From the NCBI GenBank assembly GCA_019925095.2, contig CM034401.1, forward strand, positions 14,048,338-14,112,337: a stretch of 64,000 nucleotides of DNA. Direction: 5' to 3'. The DNA is from Dendrolimus kikuchii (taxonomy: Eukaryota > Arthropoda > Insecta > Lepidoptera > Lasiocampidae). A program made the position numbers and the translations under genes. Every line of letters begins with the position of its first letter. Positions within the stretch are counted from its first letter, which is position 1. Shown here one piece after another: positions 33,034 through 44,624 of the stretch. The notes under the pieces were generated by a model. It saw only the letters and a program-made list of their open reading frames with translations. It had not been told where the DNA came from and did no database searches.

Positions 33034-33400
33034 GTGTTCTACCGTCTGTACCAAGGGCAGTGTTGTGATGTGCTTATTGGTGTCTACGTCGTAATTTTAC
33101 CAACGCACCGCCCTCCGAAGACAGGAAGTTCACCTACACTTCCTTCACACCTGGAAGTCATCCACTGTACGTGGAACACGCTCCTTTATGGCATACGTGA
33201 GCAAACTATAGTATTAACTCGCTCCCGCGGTTTTTCCAGAGCGCTACAATATGGGACTCTTCAAAAAGGGTGTAAACAGATATTTAAGTTCAACGAGGTA
33301 GGCAACGCATCAGCTCCCTTAGTATTGCAAGTATCTATGAGCGACGGTAGCCACTTGCTAACAGGTGGACCTGTTTTCTTACAAGCAAACATTAAACAAG
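33034..33400 (+). pseudogene. Non-LTR ORF2 C-terminus plus tail (family D), copy 2
   Basis: A plus-strand frame begins FYRLYQGQCCD, equivalent to CVFYRM..NGECSEE at 8880-9440. After frame breaks, a parallel frame gives a phrase close to PER(Y)NMGLFKKGVNRYL near 33236-33286. The following CTCCCTTAGTATTGCAAGTATCTATGAGCGACGGTAGCC...AGGTGG is a diverged version of the 3' tail shared with R300. The 151-codon ORF spanning it is a by-product. Confidence 0.55.
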
Positions 33401-34555
33401 AAAATATTTATGATTCCATGGGAGTCATTTTGATATTACGAAAGCCTTTGTTGCTAAATTTGCATTCACGTGATAATGTTTTGAGATAGACCTGTTTAGC
33501 TGAACGATTGCGTTTCGATAACAACCTACGAGTACCATTTAGCCGTCAAAGCCTTTAAAATGTCGTAGAATATAAAATGTGTTGTCGTGTTATTTAGATT
33601 ATGTATTGCATTATGACAATTGCTGTCGAGCAGGTAACTAATTCAAGCAAAACGTAAGCTGAGATATCAAAATGGGGATTTCGTTCTATCGAACGTTATC
33701 ATTCTTAAATGTCTCTTGGCCGAAGTACATAAATGGGTGCATTGTTTTATCTCACTAAGAGTTCTTGTCAATCAAAGTTGTACTTGTTATTATACAAATT
33801 ATATAGAGGTAGCTTTGCAAGATGATTTGGTGTTTTTGGAGTCTCATTATAATTATTGCATACGTCTATATTTGCTTTAGTATTTAACTTAAGAGTTTCT
33901 TTATTTTTATTTACTTCTGTTCACTTCCATAGTCATTTTATATTATCTTCATTGACTGCTTCCATTGTCTTACCTCAAACATAATTTAGAATTTGTTGTC
34001 AAAGTGAGATCGCATGTACAGACTAAACCACCACAGTGTAGGACTTATTGGGGTGGTAATAGTGTTTCCGCCATGCCCACCCCGACTAAGAATATCTGCT
34101 AAAACAGCCCGGTGTTTCTTCCGTTTCCTTTTGCCAAGGACGCAGGTCGCTTAGTAAACATTACGACCCAACTGAGATTTATTTTATATGCAGTAAAGTA
34201 ACATAATAAACAAAAAGGTAGGTAAAAAATCAGCTAGATTATTCCAAAATTAATTAGTGCCTAAAGCGTCTCGCATAAACGAAATACCTCCTTAGGCACT
34301 AATTATTTCCAAGTTTTTACACATATCTGATTAGTATTCTGAAATACGGATTTTAGTCACAAGCCGAAAATAACCTCAAGAGATCCGACTTGGAACGACG
34401 AATATTATATTACTTATTCAGAATTAAGCCATTTCATCCGGTATCTCGCGGTATCGAAAATCATTGCACGCGTGTCGACACGGATCTCTTATTACACAAT
34501 TAGGGTTGAAATTATTATCGTAAATTATATTTTGACTAATTTAAATGGTAATAAA
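33401..34555. other. Unassigned DNA with one strong inverted repeat
   Basis: A perfect 14-bp inverted repeat (34251-34264 and 34292-34305, TAATTAGTGCCTAA) with a 27-nt spacer. No gene recognised. Confidence 0.45.
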
Positions 34556-34620
34556 TCTATACTAATATTATAAATGCGCACGTATCTGCTTGTTAACAAT
34601 ACAAGGTTAAATTGTGATTG
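34556..34620 (+). mobile_element. Helitron 5' end fragment
   Basis: TCTATACTAATATTATAAAT following A is the common 5' terminus of lepidopteran Helitrons. No matching 3' end was found close by. Confidence 0.4.
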
Positions 34621-34728
34621 CACAGATCTAAAGGATCATCAATGCCATCAAGATGATTCAAAAAATAATATTGAAGAGGGTCAAATACAAAATGATAATT
34701 CAATTCTATTGGGGAACTCATCATTTCA

Positions 34729-34764
34729 TAAGTGAGGGATATGAAAATTTATATCCCTAACTTA
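34729..34764. repeat. Imperfect 14-bp hairpin
   Basis: TAAGTGAGGGATAT and ATATCCCTAACTTA with an 8-nt loop and one mismatch. Confidence 0.7.
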
Positions 34765-35466
34765 TTAATTACGTTTTTAGTCTATACAGAAATTAAAAAA
34801 ATATATATCCATGACATCATTAGTGACAAGCTAGAGAACTATAAATAAATACATGAATCACAGTTATAAATTGTTATTATATAATTATTTAACATTAATA
34901 AGTAAACTGAGTTAGAAATAAACTATGAATAAAACCTATAAATAAAGGTTCTTTAAGAAGACTTCAGGTTTGCTCTAACTCTCTATGAACAAGACCAATA
35001 ATATCTACGCAATGAGTTGATTTATTAAATTTGTTCTGATATAAATATGGATTTTCTTATATATATATATATATAGGTATGTAGATATATAGATATGGGA
35101 TCATTGACTACACTGAACTACACCACTGAGTGTGGTGGAGTAGACAGAAGCAAACCTTGATAACGTTATCATTGTAATATTACACCACTGCATACTTGAT
35201 CAATAAAAGATAATGCAAATAAAAATGTATCTTCATAACGACAGCCCTATTAACAGGCATGAAATTTTTGGTAAATAGATCTTACTGCGATAAATCTACC
35301 AATTATTTTTATGAAGAAGTTCGCAATCTCGCATATACTTTGATAGCTTGTTTTTATGGTCTACATATTTGATGGTTTCATTATGTGTTTACACATTTTA
35401 ACGTTGTTATAAGAACGAATTTAAATACTGTTACTGTTTACTCTGGCTTGGGACTGAGTTTGCTAA

Positions 35467-35666
35467 TCTATGCTAATATTATAAAGGGGTAAAGATTGAG
35501 AGTTTGTGACGTTGTAGGGGGTAATCTCTGGATCTACTAAACCGATTTAAAAAAATCTTTTACTCTTAGAAAGCTACGTTAACAGGGAGTGTCATAGGTA
35601 TATAACATGACGCTATATACCACGGTAGCGGGACAGAGCGCGGGTGAAACCGTGCCGGGCCGCTAG
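35467..35666 (+). mobile_element. Helitron-like element, 200 bp
   Basis: TCTATGCTAATATTATAAAG after A at the 5' end and GTGCCGGGCCGCTAG before T at the 3' end. Internal GGTAATCTCTGG and ACTAAACCGATTTAAAAAAAT are typical. No ORF. Confidence 0.7.
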
Positions 35667-35904
35667 TATTTAATATATTTGAACACTAGTAAATGTAAAG
35701 TTTTATATTTTGACAATAAAGTGAATCTTGCGGCATACCTACGTTATCACGATATTTTGTCTCTATTTCTCACATTAATATGTATATATTTTCTCCTGTC
35801 ATATCACCATCAGTATGTATGTCCTTTGTTTTACACATGTCGTTAAATGACATATATATTATTTGTTGTAATATACATACAATAAATACTACATACATTA
35901 CTAT

Positions 35905-36020
35905 CACGACTGTTTCCTATGGGGGTAGGCAGAGACAACAGATCTCTGCTTGCTAAGATATTGGTACTTGCACACCTATCGCTTCATCTACTTTTAATAA
36001 TCTTTTCATTTTACCGTAGT
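35905..36020 (-). repeat. Family E LINE C-terminal fragment, diverged
   Basis: CTATCACGACTGTTTCCTATGGGGGTAGGCAGAGACAACAGATCTCTGCTTGCTA...ATCGCTTCATCTACTTTTAATAATCTTTTCAT follows the 9750-9850 order. Confidence 0.5.
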
Positions 36021-37840
36021 TATTAGTATTAATAATTTAACATGAACTACTATATCTTTATCTGTATCTGTTAATACATTTGTACTCCTTTCTTGCATTA
36101 AATATTATTAAACACTAACACAATTTACGATTTATTTTAACTTAGCTTATATAGGTAGTATTAATGAATTATTTTTAGTCGAATAAAATGTTCATAAGAA
36201 GTCAACTAACTTGATTTCCGTTTGAAAAGTGAAATCAATGATTTATCCATTAAGGACCGTTTATTACAAAAAAGTGGGTTGAATTTTCATTAACCTTTAC
36301 AATAATCGAGTAAGTTTCGTCAATTGCTAAGTGCTCCCATACTGAACACTGTTAGAATCATAGGTGTTCTAACCCCCTCCATGTTGTTAAGTTTTGCTAC
36401 TCACTTATATTAATATTTTTGTTTTATTATTTAAATAAAGAATAAGTCGAAAATACGATGTTTTAAATAAATAAAAAGGGTCATATATTGACCGCGGTAT
36501 ACTTCGCAGCTTCGCTAGTTGTTAATTCGGACGAGTTTTATATTTTTATATTTTAGGGATAAATAACTACCTTATTTGCATCTTCAGCATTCATTACAAT
36601 GGCTTCGGAGGTTTAGTTATTATAATATTAAAAAAGCATGTATAAAATTACAATCAGGTTTGTTATATTTATGTGAATAAATATCTAATAAGTAACCATT
36701 GGAGATACTAGTATTATGAATTTGTTTTGTATAATATTTATCTAAAGAAAAATGCTAACACCTATTCAAAAACATTATATTCATAAACTTCTAGCTTATA
36801 ACTGTGTAAATTCACAAATTACGGCTGGTTATTCCAAGCAGGATTGGCTGAAGATGCGTTAATTCATGGTTACTTTGTATGCGCTACTGCTTCCTACTTA
36901 AGCAATCGATGAGTATCTAGTATTCTGATAATTAATTAACCGGTATACGTTTTATACTATAGTAAGATGCTTTAAATTGGGTCAGTAACTACAAATTGGG
37001 TGCTCGTTAATCAAATAGTGATTGGCTAAGACAATCCCGACGGTTGGAGGACGCGTTTGCTTGGTTAGACCTTGATTGCACAGTAAAGTCATGATTCCTA
37101 TACTGAATATGATACTTTATTTAATATATGTACCTCTTTAATGTATTTATTGTGTTTACACTTACCAGGGCCTCGGGTCTATAACTCTAAAAGGCAATCG
37201 AATCGAATTGGCATCATCATTTTTGATGGTCTTGGTAGTCTGTGATCTTGATCTCATAGAAAAAAGTGATACCTTTTGTGAATGTAAATTTTAGAAACTG
37301 CAGATATTTAACCACTGCCAGTCGAATAGATCTTGAGTCGCATTAACATGGTGCTTTTAATCAAAGTTTCGGGAATAGACTTGGAGCCCTGGGCTAAATG
37401 TTATCAAAGTGTACTCCGTAATAATCTGGATGTATTTGTTTGCAAGTTAAGAGTGAGAATATGCCATATTGCAAACCAGATTATGTAGTTAATCCTAACA
37501 GTAAGGTACTGATATTAAAATCTATGGCACCCAAGGATGTCAGTGCCAAATTGCCTGGATTAGATTCACAATTTCATACAAAAGCGTCGATGGAAAATAT
37601 CCTAGAACTTACCTTTGAAAATTACGACATTCCATAGAATATCTTACACGGTATTTCGATATAATTTTTTGCATATACATTACATTACTCCAATGATAAT
37701 AAAATAAAAGCCTGAGTGAATTTTTACAATATAATAACACAACAAACAATAAAGAAAGAGAATATATGCGGATGTGTGTCAAATACATGGTAGTGAATAT
37801 AATGTTTTTTTTTTATTGATTTATTGTATTTTTTATATAA
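36021..37840. other. Unassigned AT-rich DNA
   Basis: A 65-codon ORF (37440-37637) starting MQVKSENMPYCKP has no recognised homology. A CTAG after GCAGCTTCG near 36515 could be a decayed Helitron end. Nothing else supported. Confidence 0.4.
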
Positions 37841-37960
37841 AGACTGGTTTGTACCTCGGACAACGCATTAGCGTTGCGATACAGCGAGGTAATGTGGCCA
37901 GTCTTTTGGGCACGTTTCCAACTGACAGCGGTCTGGGATTAGATTTTATAGTTTAATTTG
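37841..37960 (+). pseudogene. LINE ORF2 extreme C-terminus (family H), copy 2
   Basis: KTGLYLGQRISVAIQRGNVA followed by SLLGTFPTDSG corresponds to KAGSYFAPQISIAIQRGNAA and SLLGTLPVGSD at the end of 58974-59866. AIQRGN.AS..GT is a recognisable end motif of a lepidopteran LINE protein. Only about 35 codons remain. Confidence 0.6.
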
Positions 37961-38039
37961 TATATATATACTTATTTATTATTTAGTTTAGTTTTTATTT
38001 CATTGTTAATATCATATGTAGTTTTTATGCATGATTTAA

Positions 38040-38164
38040 AAAAAATATTAGCATTCTGCACTCCTCTGTATAAACTATAAGTGTTCAAAATTTCATACTC
38101 CTCCGCGCGCGCAATTTCCGTAAAAAGGGGTAGAAAGTTTTTGCTTCACGTATTAATATATAGA
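38040..38164 (-). mobile_element. Helitron-like 5' fragment
   Basis: From 38164 on the minus strand: TCTATATATTAATACGTGAAG, then CTTTTTACGGAAATTGCGC and GGAGGAGTATGAAATTTTG. This is a familiar start of a lepidopteran element. The 3' end is not seen. Confidence 0.5.
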
Positions 38165-39155
38165 TATTAGCGTGAATAATAAACATATATTTTTACAATT
38201 TATAATTTATTTAAAAAAATATAAGAACTACAATTTCATACATTAATAAGTATTCAAAACGTTAGAGCAGATACAGGTAGACTAGAAGAAAATGACGAAG
38301 TTTGCGAAATGGACATCTGTAGATTTATTGCATTTATTTTCTTGTTGTTGATTGCAAACTTGCAACCTGAGCTATTTTCAAATTTAAAATTATTTCATTG
38401 CATTTATAAGAATAATATAAAGCAATCTAAAGAGGCCGTCGTCAAGAGGTGCTTTACGCAATATTTGGAAGTTATTAAAATGTTCTTTTAGTTGATTTTT
38501 TGATTAGATGTAATGATAGGTAATGTATTTCGGATGTAACAGATTTTTATCATTTTGAACACACGCATGATACCGCATATCAATAAAGGATATCAAAATT
38601 TAACAACTACCTGCTAATTAAATGATTATTACTTATTACTAATGATTTCGTAAACCGGAAACCTTTCCTGCTTTAATATTTTTGACATACTCACATATAA
38701 ATATACTTTTTCAACTTTAATTAGGCCGGGTCTTTTGCAAAATTTAATCCTGTTTAAGGTATAATTAAGTAAAGACAGGATATGATATACAAAGTTAAGA
38801 ACAAAAAAATTATAGTATTATTTCATTTTATTATTACGGTCAAGGGTCCTTAGATGTTGAATATTATAGTAATACTTAGATGCAAGATTTTGTTGCACAT
38901 TGTATATATCATGGTGTTTATTTATTTATTTACACTAATAATATTTTTTTATACTTCAAAAACATTACTCATATTATTATGAAAACTGTAGATATTGCTA
39001 CACAGTACACACAGCTTAAATATATTTGAAGTCGTGAATCAAATTTAATTAAAACATGTTTGTATTAACAAGATCTATTTTTAGAATTAGACATTAATTA
39101 GAATTCTGTCTTGAATAATAGCGCGCAAAAATTGTATTTCTAGTATATATGTAGA

Positions 39156-39357
39156 CTAGCTTCTGCCCGTGCCTTCGTCCGCGTGGAATAATTGAAAAAA
39201 TAAGTTTGGTCTTAGCGTGATGATATGTAGGCTATAATAGCCTTCCTCGATAAATGGGCTATCTAACAATGAAAGAATTTTTCAAATCAGACGAGTAGTT
39301 CCTGAGATTAGGGCGTTCAAACAAACAAACTCCTCAGCTTTATATATTAGTATAAGA
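39156..39357 (-). mobile_element. Helitron-like element (family H4)
   Basis: On the minus strand TCTTATACTAATATATAAAGC at the start, CCCTAATCTCAGGAACTACT, ATTTGAAAAATTCTTTC, TTAGATAGCCCATTTATCGA and a GGCACGGGCAGAAGCTAG end before T. The same family as 49292-49528. Confidence 0.75.
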
Positions 39358-39839
39358 TGTATTGTATGTATAAGCCTCGCGCAGGTTTGCCGATTACTAC
39401 TTACTATTATTATATATACTTATGTAAAGTATAATAATAAATTTATTGCAACAACTATTTAGGTAACCTTTTTTGTCAACCCTACTGACCATCGACGCGT
39501 GACATCATTAGGCTATCGGCAATCTTTCTGCGCACAGGTAGTAACAGACTTCAGAATGCTCCTTACTTTGGTATTCTCACAACACAAGGTTGCGAGGTCA
39601 ATACTTACACTATTGCTGTGTATACAATACACCTACTATATAAATATCCAAATTAATGCAAGTGAAACCGCCCTTCCCTATATATGCTTACGTGACGTAA
39701 TATTGAGACGACCTTCACAATTACGCGGATTATAGGTGAACGACCTATATTGCTGCGAGCCGTGTGTGAAAATCGAAACTGTTCATTGTAAAGAATGATT
39801 ACTCACTCTCAAGTTCCGGGCTTTAAGTATTTCGCTCAC

Positions 39840-39995
39840 CTTGTAACGGACGATTAAGTGTAATCAGTCAAATAAATGCGTGTAGTCGAATGTGTGTTTA
39901 GTGTCAGACTTGTACAGTGATTCAACATGCCTTCGTTTTCTGACGGGAAAGATTTCGCCCGATTTATTGATATGTTCTTGCTTCATCTGGGATAA
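39840..39995 (+). promoter_or_regulatory. Weak promoter-like region with an 18-22 codon ORF
   Basis: TCAGTC (39858 region) and TCAGAC precede ATG at 39927, giving MPSFSDGKDF...and a stop at 39993-39995. The end of this ORF already lies in the inverted repeat of MITE M4, and there is no donor in frame. It is therefore a doubtful gene start. Confidence 0.15.
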
Positions 39996-40202
39996 TGTTA
40001 GTGTTAGCGACTGTGGCCAAATGTTTATAACATTAAAATAACTCCATTAATGATTAGGTGTATTAGTTTATATACATACGATGTCTGTTAACGTTTAACG
40101 TCATTAACGATTTACCAATGTCGCATCGCAAATAACGCATTAAGCCCATCGCTACATCTGCGTGATACGGTTACTAACAGTAACGTTATCCCAGATGTAG
40201 CA
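39975..40202. mobile_element. TIR element (MITE M4)
   Basis: The left end GCTTCATCTGGGATAATG...TTAGTGTTAGCGAC is mirrored by the right end CTAACAGTAACGTTATCCCAGATGTAGC. The right end also folds on itself (GCTACATCTG at 40151-40160 with CAGATGTAGC at 40192-40201, and an inner GTTACT/AGTAAC). No ORF. Confidence 0.6.
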
Positions 40203-40228
40203 GTAACAATATAGCCAGTATTAAGGGC

Positions 40229-40441
40229 CGCTTGCATAAGGTGGCTTAAATTTATTTAAGAAACAAAAAACGTATTTAAATACGTTTTGTGTTTTAATTT
40301 TAAATACAATTAGCGTCTTGCACAACGCAAAATTTGCCGCTAAATATATTTAAAGAACTGTCAATACGTTATGTGTAGAACGTATTTAGGCAGTTTAATA
40401 TGATTAACTAATTTTATTTAAAGGCGATCGTTATGCAAGTG
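40229..40441. mobile_element. TIR element (MITE M5)
   Basis: GCTTGCATAAGGTGGCTTAAAT at the left and ATTTAAAGGCGATCGTTATGCAAGT at the right form imperfect inverted ends. Inside are a perfect 22-bp palindrome (40267-40288, AAAACGTATTT/AAATACGTTTT) and nested TTAGCG/CGCTAA pairs. Confidence 0.5.
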
Positions 40442-40667
40442 TTTACGAAAAATTAAACTTAAGAATAATTCCACCAACCAATAGATTTTTGAATGACGCC
40501 AAACAACGGAGTTCTTGTGGCATTTTGAATATTCACATACCACTCAGCATTTGGGGATTTGCTCAGAAAGAAACAATAACAATTTTAAAGGCCTGAAAAG
40601 ATTATTAATTTTTAACAAAATTATACGTTTTCGGAAAATATATTAATAATAATAATGATGGGCAGAC

Positions 40668-40890
40668 AAATACAAATATTGTATATTCCCAAATTAAGCA
40701 AGTTACACTTCTGTTATGAATAGTTTACAACGGACTACTCTGAGGTGGATCCCAGACACCCAGACCATAGTAAATAACGAATAAAATTCGTTTCCAAAAT
40801 TTACCGTATCAGGAATCGAACCCAGAACCTCTGCGTTGCAGTGAGTTAGACCGGAAAAGGCTTAGCCCGCTCTACCACATAGGCCATATT
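40668..40890 (-). mobile_element. tRNA-derived SINE (family S), good copy
   Basis: On the minus strand GGCCTATGTGGTAGAGCGGG (A-box region), GGTTCTGGGTTCGATTCCTG (B box), then TATTTACTATGGTCTGGGTGTCTGG and TAACTTGCTTAATTTGGGAATATACAAT. Confidence 0.85.
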
Positions 40891-41392
40891 TAAAATTAAA
40901 TACTTATTTTTCAAGTTCCCAAAATAGCTGTGATGATAACGTTAACTTGTTCTATTATTAAATAGCAAATGCAGATCCTTTTGATACTATATTTAATTTA
41001 TAATTTTGTTTAAAAACAAAGGAAACAAACGTCTGGTGACATCAATATTTTGTTACAAAACGAACTGAACATTTTAGTCAGGTAATTAATTACGTTACAA
41101 CACTTTCTTGCTAGCCACTGTTAAGGCTTGGTAGCGTGGCACTTAGATTCCCGTTATGATTTTATGATTTTTGATCTAATATCAATTTAGACCATTTTCA
41201 TTTCAAATTTGAATTTTACTGTAAAAATGAGGTATTATAACGCTGGTATGTAGCGCTGGTACCTCAGATGTCAAGTATTTTTTTATTTTTTGACATTATT
41301 ATTATATTTTGTTGTCTCATGTCTGTCGTCTAATCGTGTAACATTAATGTTTTTAACGCCTATATGTCCTTTATATTGCTCATTATTAATAA

Positions 41393-41628
41393 CACTGGCC
41401 CACAAAAAAGTGGTCTATATTTTTGACCAGACTCATTTATATTTTTGTGTAGTTCGACTCGCTGAATCCGAATCTGGGGTAAGTTTAGTCCATACACCCT
41501 CAGAATTTTGAGAGTGTATGGACGAAATCACCCTGGATTCGGTCTTTTGATCCATAAAACCTGCAAAATTTTGAGGGTTTAAGGAGGGTCAAAAGTATAG
41601 ACCACTTTGTATTTTGTGTAGGCCGGTG
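41393..41628. mobile_element. TIR element (MITE M3) with nested palindromes
   Basis: CACTGGCCCACAAAAAAGTGGTCTATATTTTTGACC at the left is inverted at the right (GGTCAAAAGTATAGACCACTTTGT...TGTAGGCCGGTG). Inside, TCCATACACCCTCA (41489-41502) pairs with TGAGAGTGTATGGA (41509-41522), flanked by a second CCGAATC.../...GATTCGG pair. About 236 bp, no transposase. Confidence 0.65.
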
Positions 41629-42065
41629 AAATTCAAAAACTCGATCACTGCCGATCCTGAATTTGTAGATTTACCTATTTTACTATACACGTCAATCATT
41701 TATGCGGTTCTTTTTGAAACGCAACTTTGTGCAGCCTTAATCAAAAATGGCAATATCAAATAACAATAAGACAGACCTAAAACCGGTAAATTTTATTTAA
41801 AAAAATATGCATAAAATTACAAAAATAGGTTGACTAAGCTGCAAAATTAGTTTTTAATCACTGAAAAATCACGCAATGTCGCGTGCAAGCATTTCTATTA
41901 TATAAATAAAACATGACCGCTTATTTTAGTAGGTACATATAGCCCAAGTTAACCGCTGTTATTTAATAATAGGTACATGCGAAATAGACTTTTTAATACA
42001 AAATCAAACATTAAAATGCCTCTTCAATTAATCTTCAGAGACTTTGAAATACAAATAATTAAATA

Positions 42066-42294
42066 CGGAGGCGTGGGTTGAGCGGGCTAAATCTTAGCCA
42101 GCCGAAGTCGCTGGAACACAGAGGCTGCGGGTTCGATTCCTGGCATGGTAAATTTCGGCAACGAACTTTGTGTTATTTACTATGGTCTGGGTATCTGGGA
42201 TCGGCCCCAGAGAAGTCCATTGTATATTACCTATAACGCGAGCGTAACTTGCTTAGCTTGGGGATGGACAATGTGTGTTTGTCTGCAGATTATT
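42066..42294 (+). mobile_element. tRNA-derived SINE (family S), good copy
   Basis: GAGGCGTGGGTTGAGCGGGCTAA (A box), GCGGGTTCGATTCCTGG (B box), TTATTTACTATGGTCTGGG, GTATATTACCTATAACGCG and AACTTGCTTAGCTTGGGG, ending in TTATTATTAATAATAAT. Confidence 0.85.
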
Positions 42295-42417
42295 TATTAT
42301 TAATAATAATACAACATTACAGTATACTTACGTATCTTTAAGTCAAATTTATAAAGAATCTTATAAAATTCATAACATAATTAAAAGTAAAAGAAAAACT
42401 ACAGTAACTAAAAGTAC

Positions 42418-42731
42418 CGTCTATCCGTGCAGGAACGGAGAAAGAATACAATTTCCTGCGGCCGGGAGGTCTGTCGTAAGAGGCGATAAAACAACCCACA
42501 GCCAGGTGGTAGGGCATTTGTTCAACTGGATGGCGACCACCCCTGGTTTAGATTATGCCGCCATAACAACCTTGTGTTCTGTTCCGGCATTAGTGATTAG
42601 GTTCGAGTATCCATTAAGAGAGCCGCAGCACATTTGTAGCACCTTTGGTGTTGCAAATGTCCATAGGCGATGGTAACCGTTTCCATCAAGTGGGCCGTCT
42701 GTCTGTCTGCTGAACTCCGGCAATAAAAAAA
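42418..42731 (+). mobile_element. R300 repeat, copy 11
   Basis: Full-length copy. AAAAGTAC precedes (42410-42417) and reappears at the tail (42728-42735), a possible short target duplication partly merged with the A tail. GGTTCGAGTATCC inside resembles a pol III B box, the best such match among R300 copies. Confidence 0.9.
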
Positions 42732-42827
42732 GTACATTACGTGAAACCTTCATATTCCACAAAAAATCTTTTTGATTCCGACAAGGTTTATTTATTTAAA
42801 ATTCACAAAAAAATATTTTTACAAATG

Positions 42828-43160
42828 TATAGTCAAGGTGAGGAAGTCCGTCAGTGGAGTAAGTTTGTATACGTCTCATTTTTTTACCTTTTTTAAATGG
42901 AATTTAACGCCAACTACAATTCGAACGTAGAGTTCAACGGTGTTTCAGCTTTACTGACCGATTTGCTGTCGTCGTAGTTTTTTTAATTTTATTTTGTTTG
43001 GGGGGCTAACAGCTATCATTAATAATAACTAGAAATAAGCTAGATCAAGAGTAGCTATTAATAAGGCTCTACAGTTAGTTAGTAGTCAGTTATTCAAACA
43101 CGGAAATAACGTGAGATGTACGGAGTTACTCCATTGACGGACTTCCCCATTTTGACTATA
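42828..43160. mobile_element. TIR element (MITE M2), uninterrupted copy
   Basis: TATAGTCAAGGTGAGGAAGTCCGTCAGTGGAGTAA at the left is inverted at the right (GTTACTCCATTGACGGACTTCCCCATTTTGACTATA). 333 bp, no ORF. The sibling at 12079-12588 is split by an R300 insertion. Confidence 0.75.
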
Positions 43161-43324
43161 AATATATGAAATCATAATCAGATTTATGTAAAATATTGGT
43201 TCTTTTATATTACTTGTAAGATTCGTGTAATACACATTTGTCGTCAGTAAATTCTGATATTTTATATCTTCAAAAAATGTGGGAATGCGCGAGCGAGGTC
43301 GGTTGCTGGTCCATATCTGGTTCG

Positions 43325-43520
43325 AAGGACCAATTTGCGGAGAGCATGTACATTGTATCTGTATATAACTTCGTGGACGTGAAATAATACGTTAATTTTC
43401 TTGTTATAATAACATTTGCTTTATAAGGATACGATATAATTGCAAGGACAAATATAGAATGAAGAAAAAATAAAAGAAGTGCGACTATGTCAAATAACAA
43501 AAAGTAAACTATCTAAAGAG
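43325..43520 (+). repeat. Unnamed dispersed repeat (family U), copy 3
   Basis: GCGGAGAGCATGTACA, CGTGGACGTGAAATAATACGTTAATTTTCTTGTTATAATA, GGATACGATATAATTGCAAGGACAAATATAGAATGAAG and TGTCAAATAA...AAAGAGGCTG. Confidence 0.5.
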
Positions 43521-43591
43521 GCTGTTTCCAACTTGTGCCTTATTGATCAAATATGAAATTTAACTATTTGTAAGGCATCAGAGATTTGTGG

Positions 43592-43767
43592 CTTAGCACG
43601 TGGCAACGGTGAAGGAAAACATCGTAATGAAACCTGCACATCGAGATAACCGATGCGTCAAACCTGCCAAGCCGCCTTAGACAAGCGTGGTGGGTATACT
43701 GTCCGTTCCTCTATAGTGGGAGGTCCGAACCCAGCAGTGGGACGTTTATGGGCTGTTATTGTAAGGT
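43592..43767 (+). mobile_element. SINE family T, 3' part
   Basis: CACGTGGCAACGGTGAAGGAAAACATCGTAATGAAACC, GATGCGTCAAACCTGCCAAGCC, CGTGGTGGGTATACTGTCCG and GAGGTCCGAACCCAGCAGTGGGACG. Close to 25373-25548. Confidence 0.75.
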
Positions 43768-44144
43768 ATCTGATATTACTGAGTTGTTATTAATCCAGTA
43801 TTGGTTAGGCTTGTCATTAATATCGTTCGACCTTGTATCGTTTTCTAAGCCCCATTGCTGTAATTGTCGGTTCGGCGACAAAGGCACTAATAATAACGAA
43901 TGTCCATTGTGGATTGCCGAACTTCCTTTTCTTAAGTTTCTCGGCCTCTGGAATACAAGTCAAGGCGAATTTAAATATGCACTTGTTATATCGTTTTAAT
44001 GCCTATTAAGACCTTGTCATTGTGTGTTTACATAATCGACGGCCTCGCGTCAGATTCCGTAGTTTCCATGTAATTGACAGCCTACGTTCGAAGTTCGGTT
44101 ATGCGTTATTGGGTAATTGTCATCTATTGTAATCTGTCATACGA

Positions 44145-44590
44145 CAAGTTATGTTATACGGGTCTGAATGTTGGGCCACTAAATTGATAGACCGCAAACA
44201 TCTTCACTCAGCTGAGATGAGAATGTTGAGGTGGATGTGTGGTGTTACAAGAATGGATAAGGTGAGAAATGAGTACATAAGGAGATCTTTGAAAGTTGCA
44301 CCCGTGACTGAAGAATTGAGAGGAAGAAGACCAAGGTGGTAACGGCAGGTAATGAGTAGGGATGAAAGTCACGCGATAAAAACGATATTAAACTTGCAGA
44401 TTGATGGGTACAAATGTAAAGGTAGACCAAAAGAGAGATGGATGGATTGTGTGAAGAACAATATGATGATTTGTAGGGTGCCAGAGGATGTAGGTCAGAA
44501 TAGAGAAGTATGGAAGGAAAAGACATATTGTGCTGACTCAAAATAATTGGGAGAAAGTGAACGAAAAAAGAGAGTCTTGAAACATGTTAA
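44145..44590 (+). pseudogene. RTE-like ORF2 C-terminus (family G), with in-frame stop
   Basis: Starting at VMLYGSECWATK, the frame reads AEMRMLRWMCGVTRMDKVRN, EYIRRSLKVAPVTEELRGRR and PRW, then TAA at 44340-44342. It continues in the same frame with RQVMSRDESHAIKTIL, DGYKCKGRPKERWMDCVKNN and EKTYCADSK to a stop at 44544-44546. These are standard C-terminal motifs of insect RTE-type reverse transcriptases. The TAA replaces a residue in the usual W-Y-GHVMR stretch, so a single nonsense change separates the two halves. RT and endonuclease domains are missing. Confidence 0.7.
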
Positions 44591-44624
44591 GCTGATATTA
44601 GACAGTTCATTTATTACTTTAAAT

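Noticed and set aside
33034..33489. 151-codon ORF as a novel gene
   Set aside because: It overlaps a frameshifted LINE end and its 3' tail; recognisable LINE motifs are in more than one frame.
37440..37637. 65-codon ORF (MQVKSENMPYC...) as an exon
   Set aside because: No recognised homology and no convincing acceptor and donor in frame; left unassigned.
39927..39995. Small ORF after initiator-like motifs as a gene start
   Set aside because: Ends at a stop before any donor site, and its last codons lie in the TIR of MITE M4.
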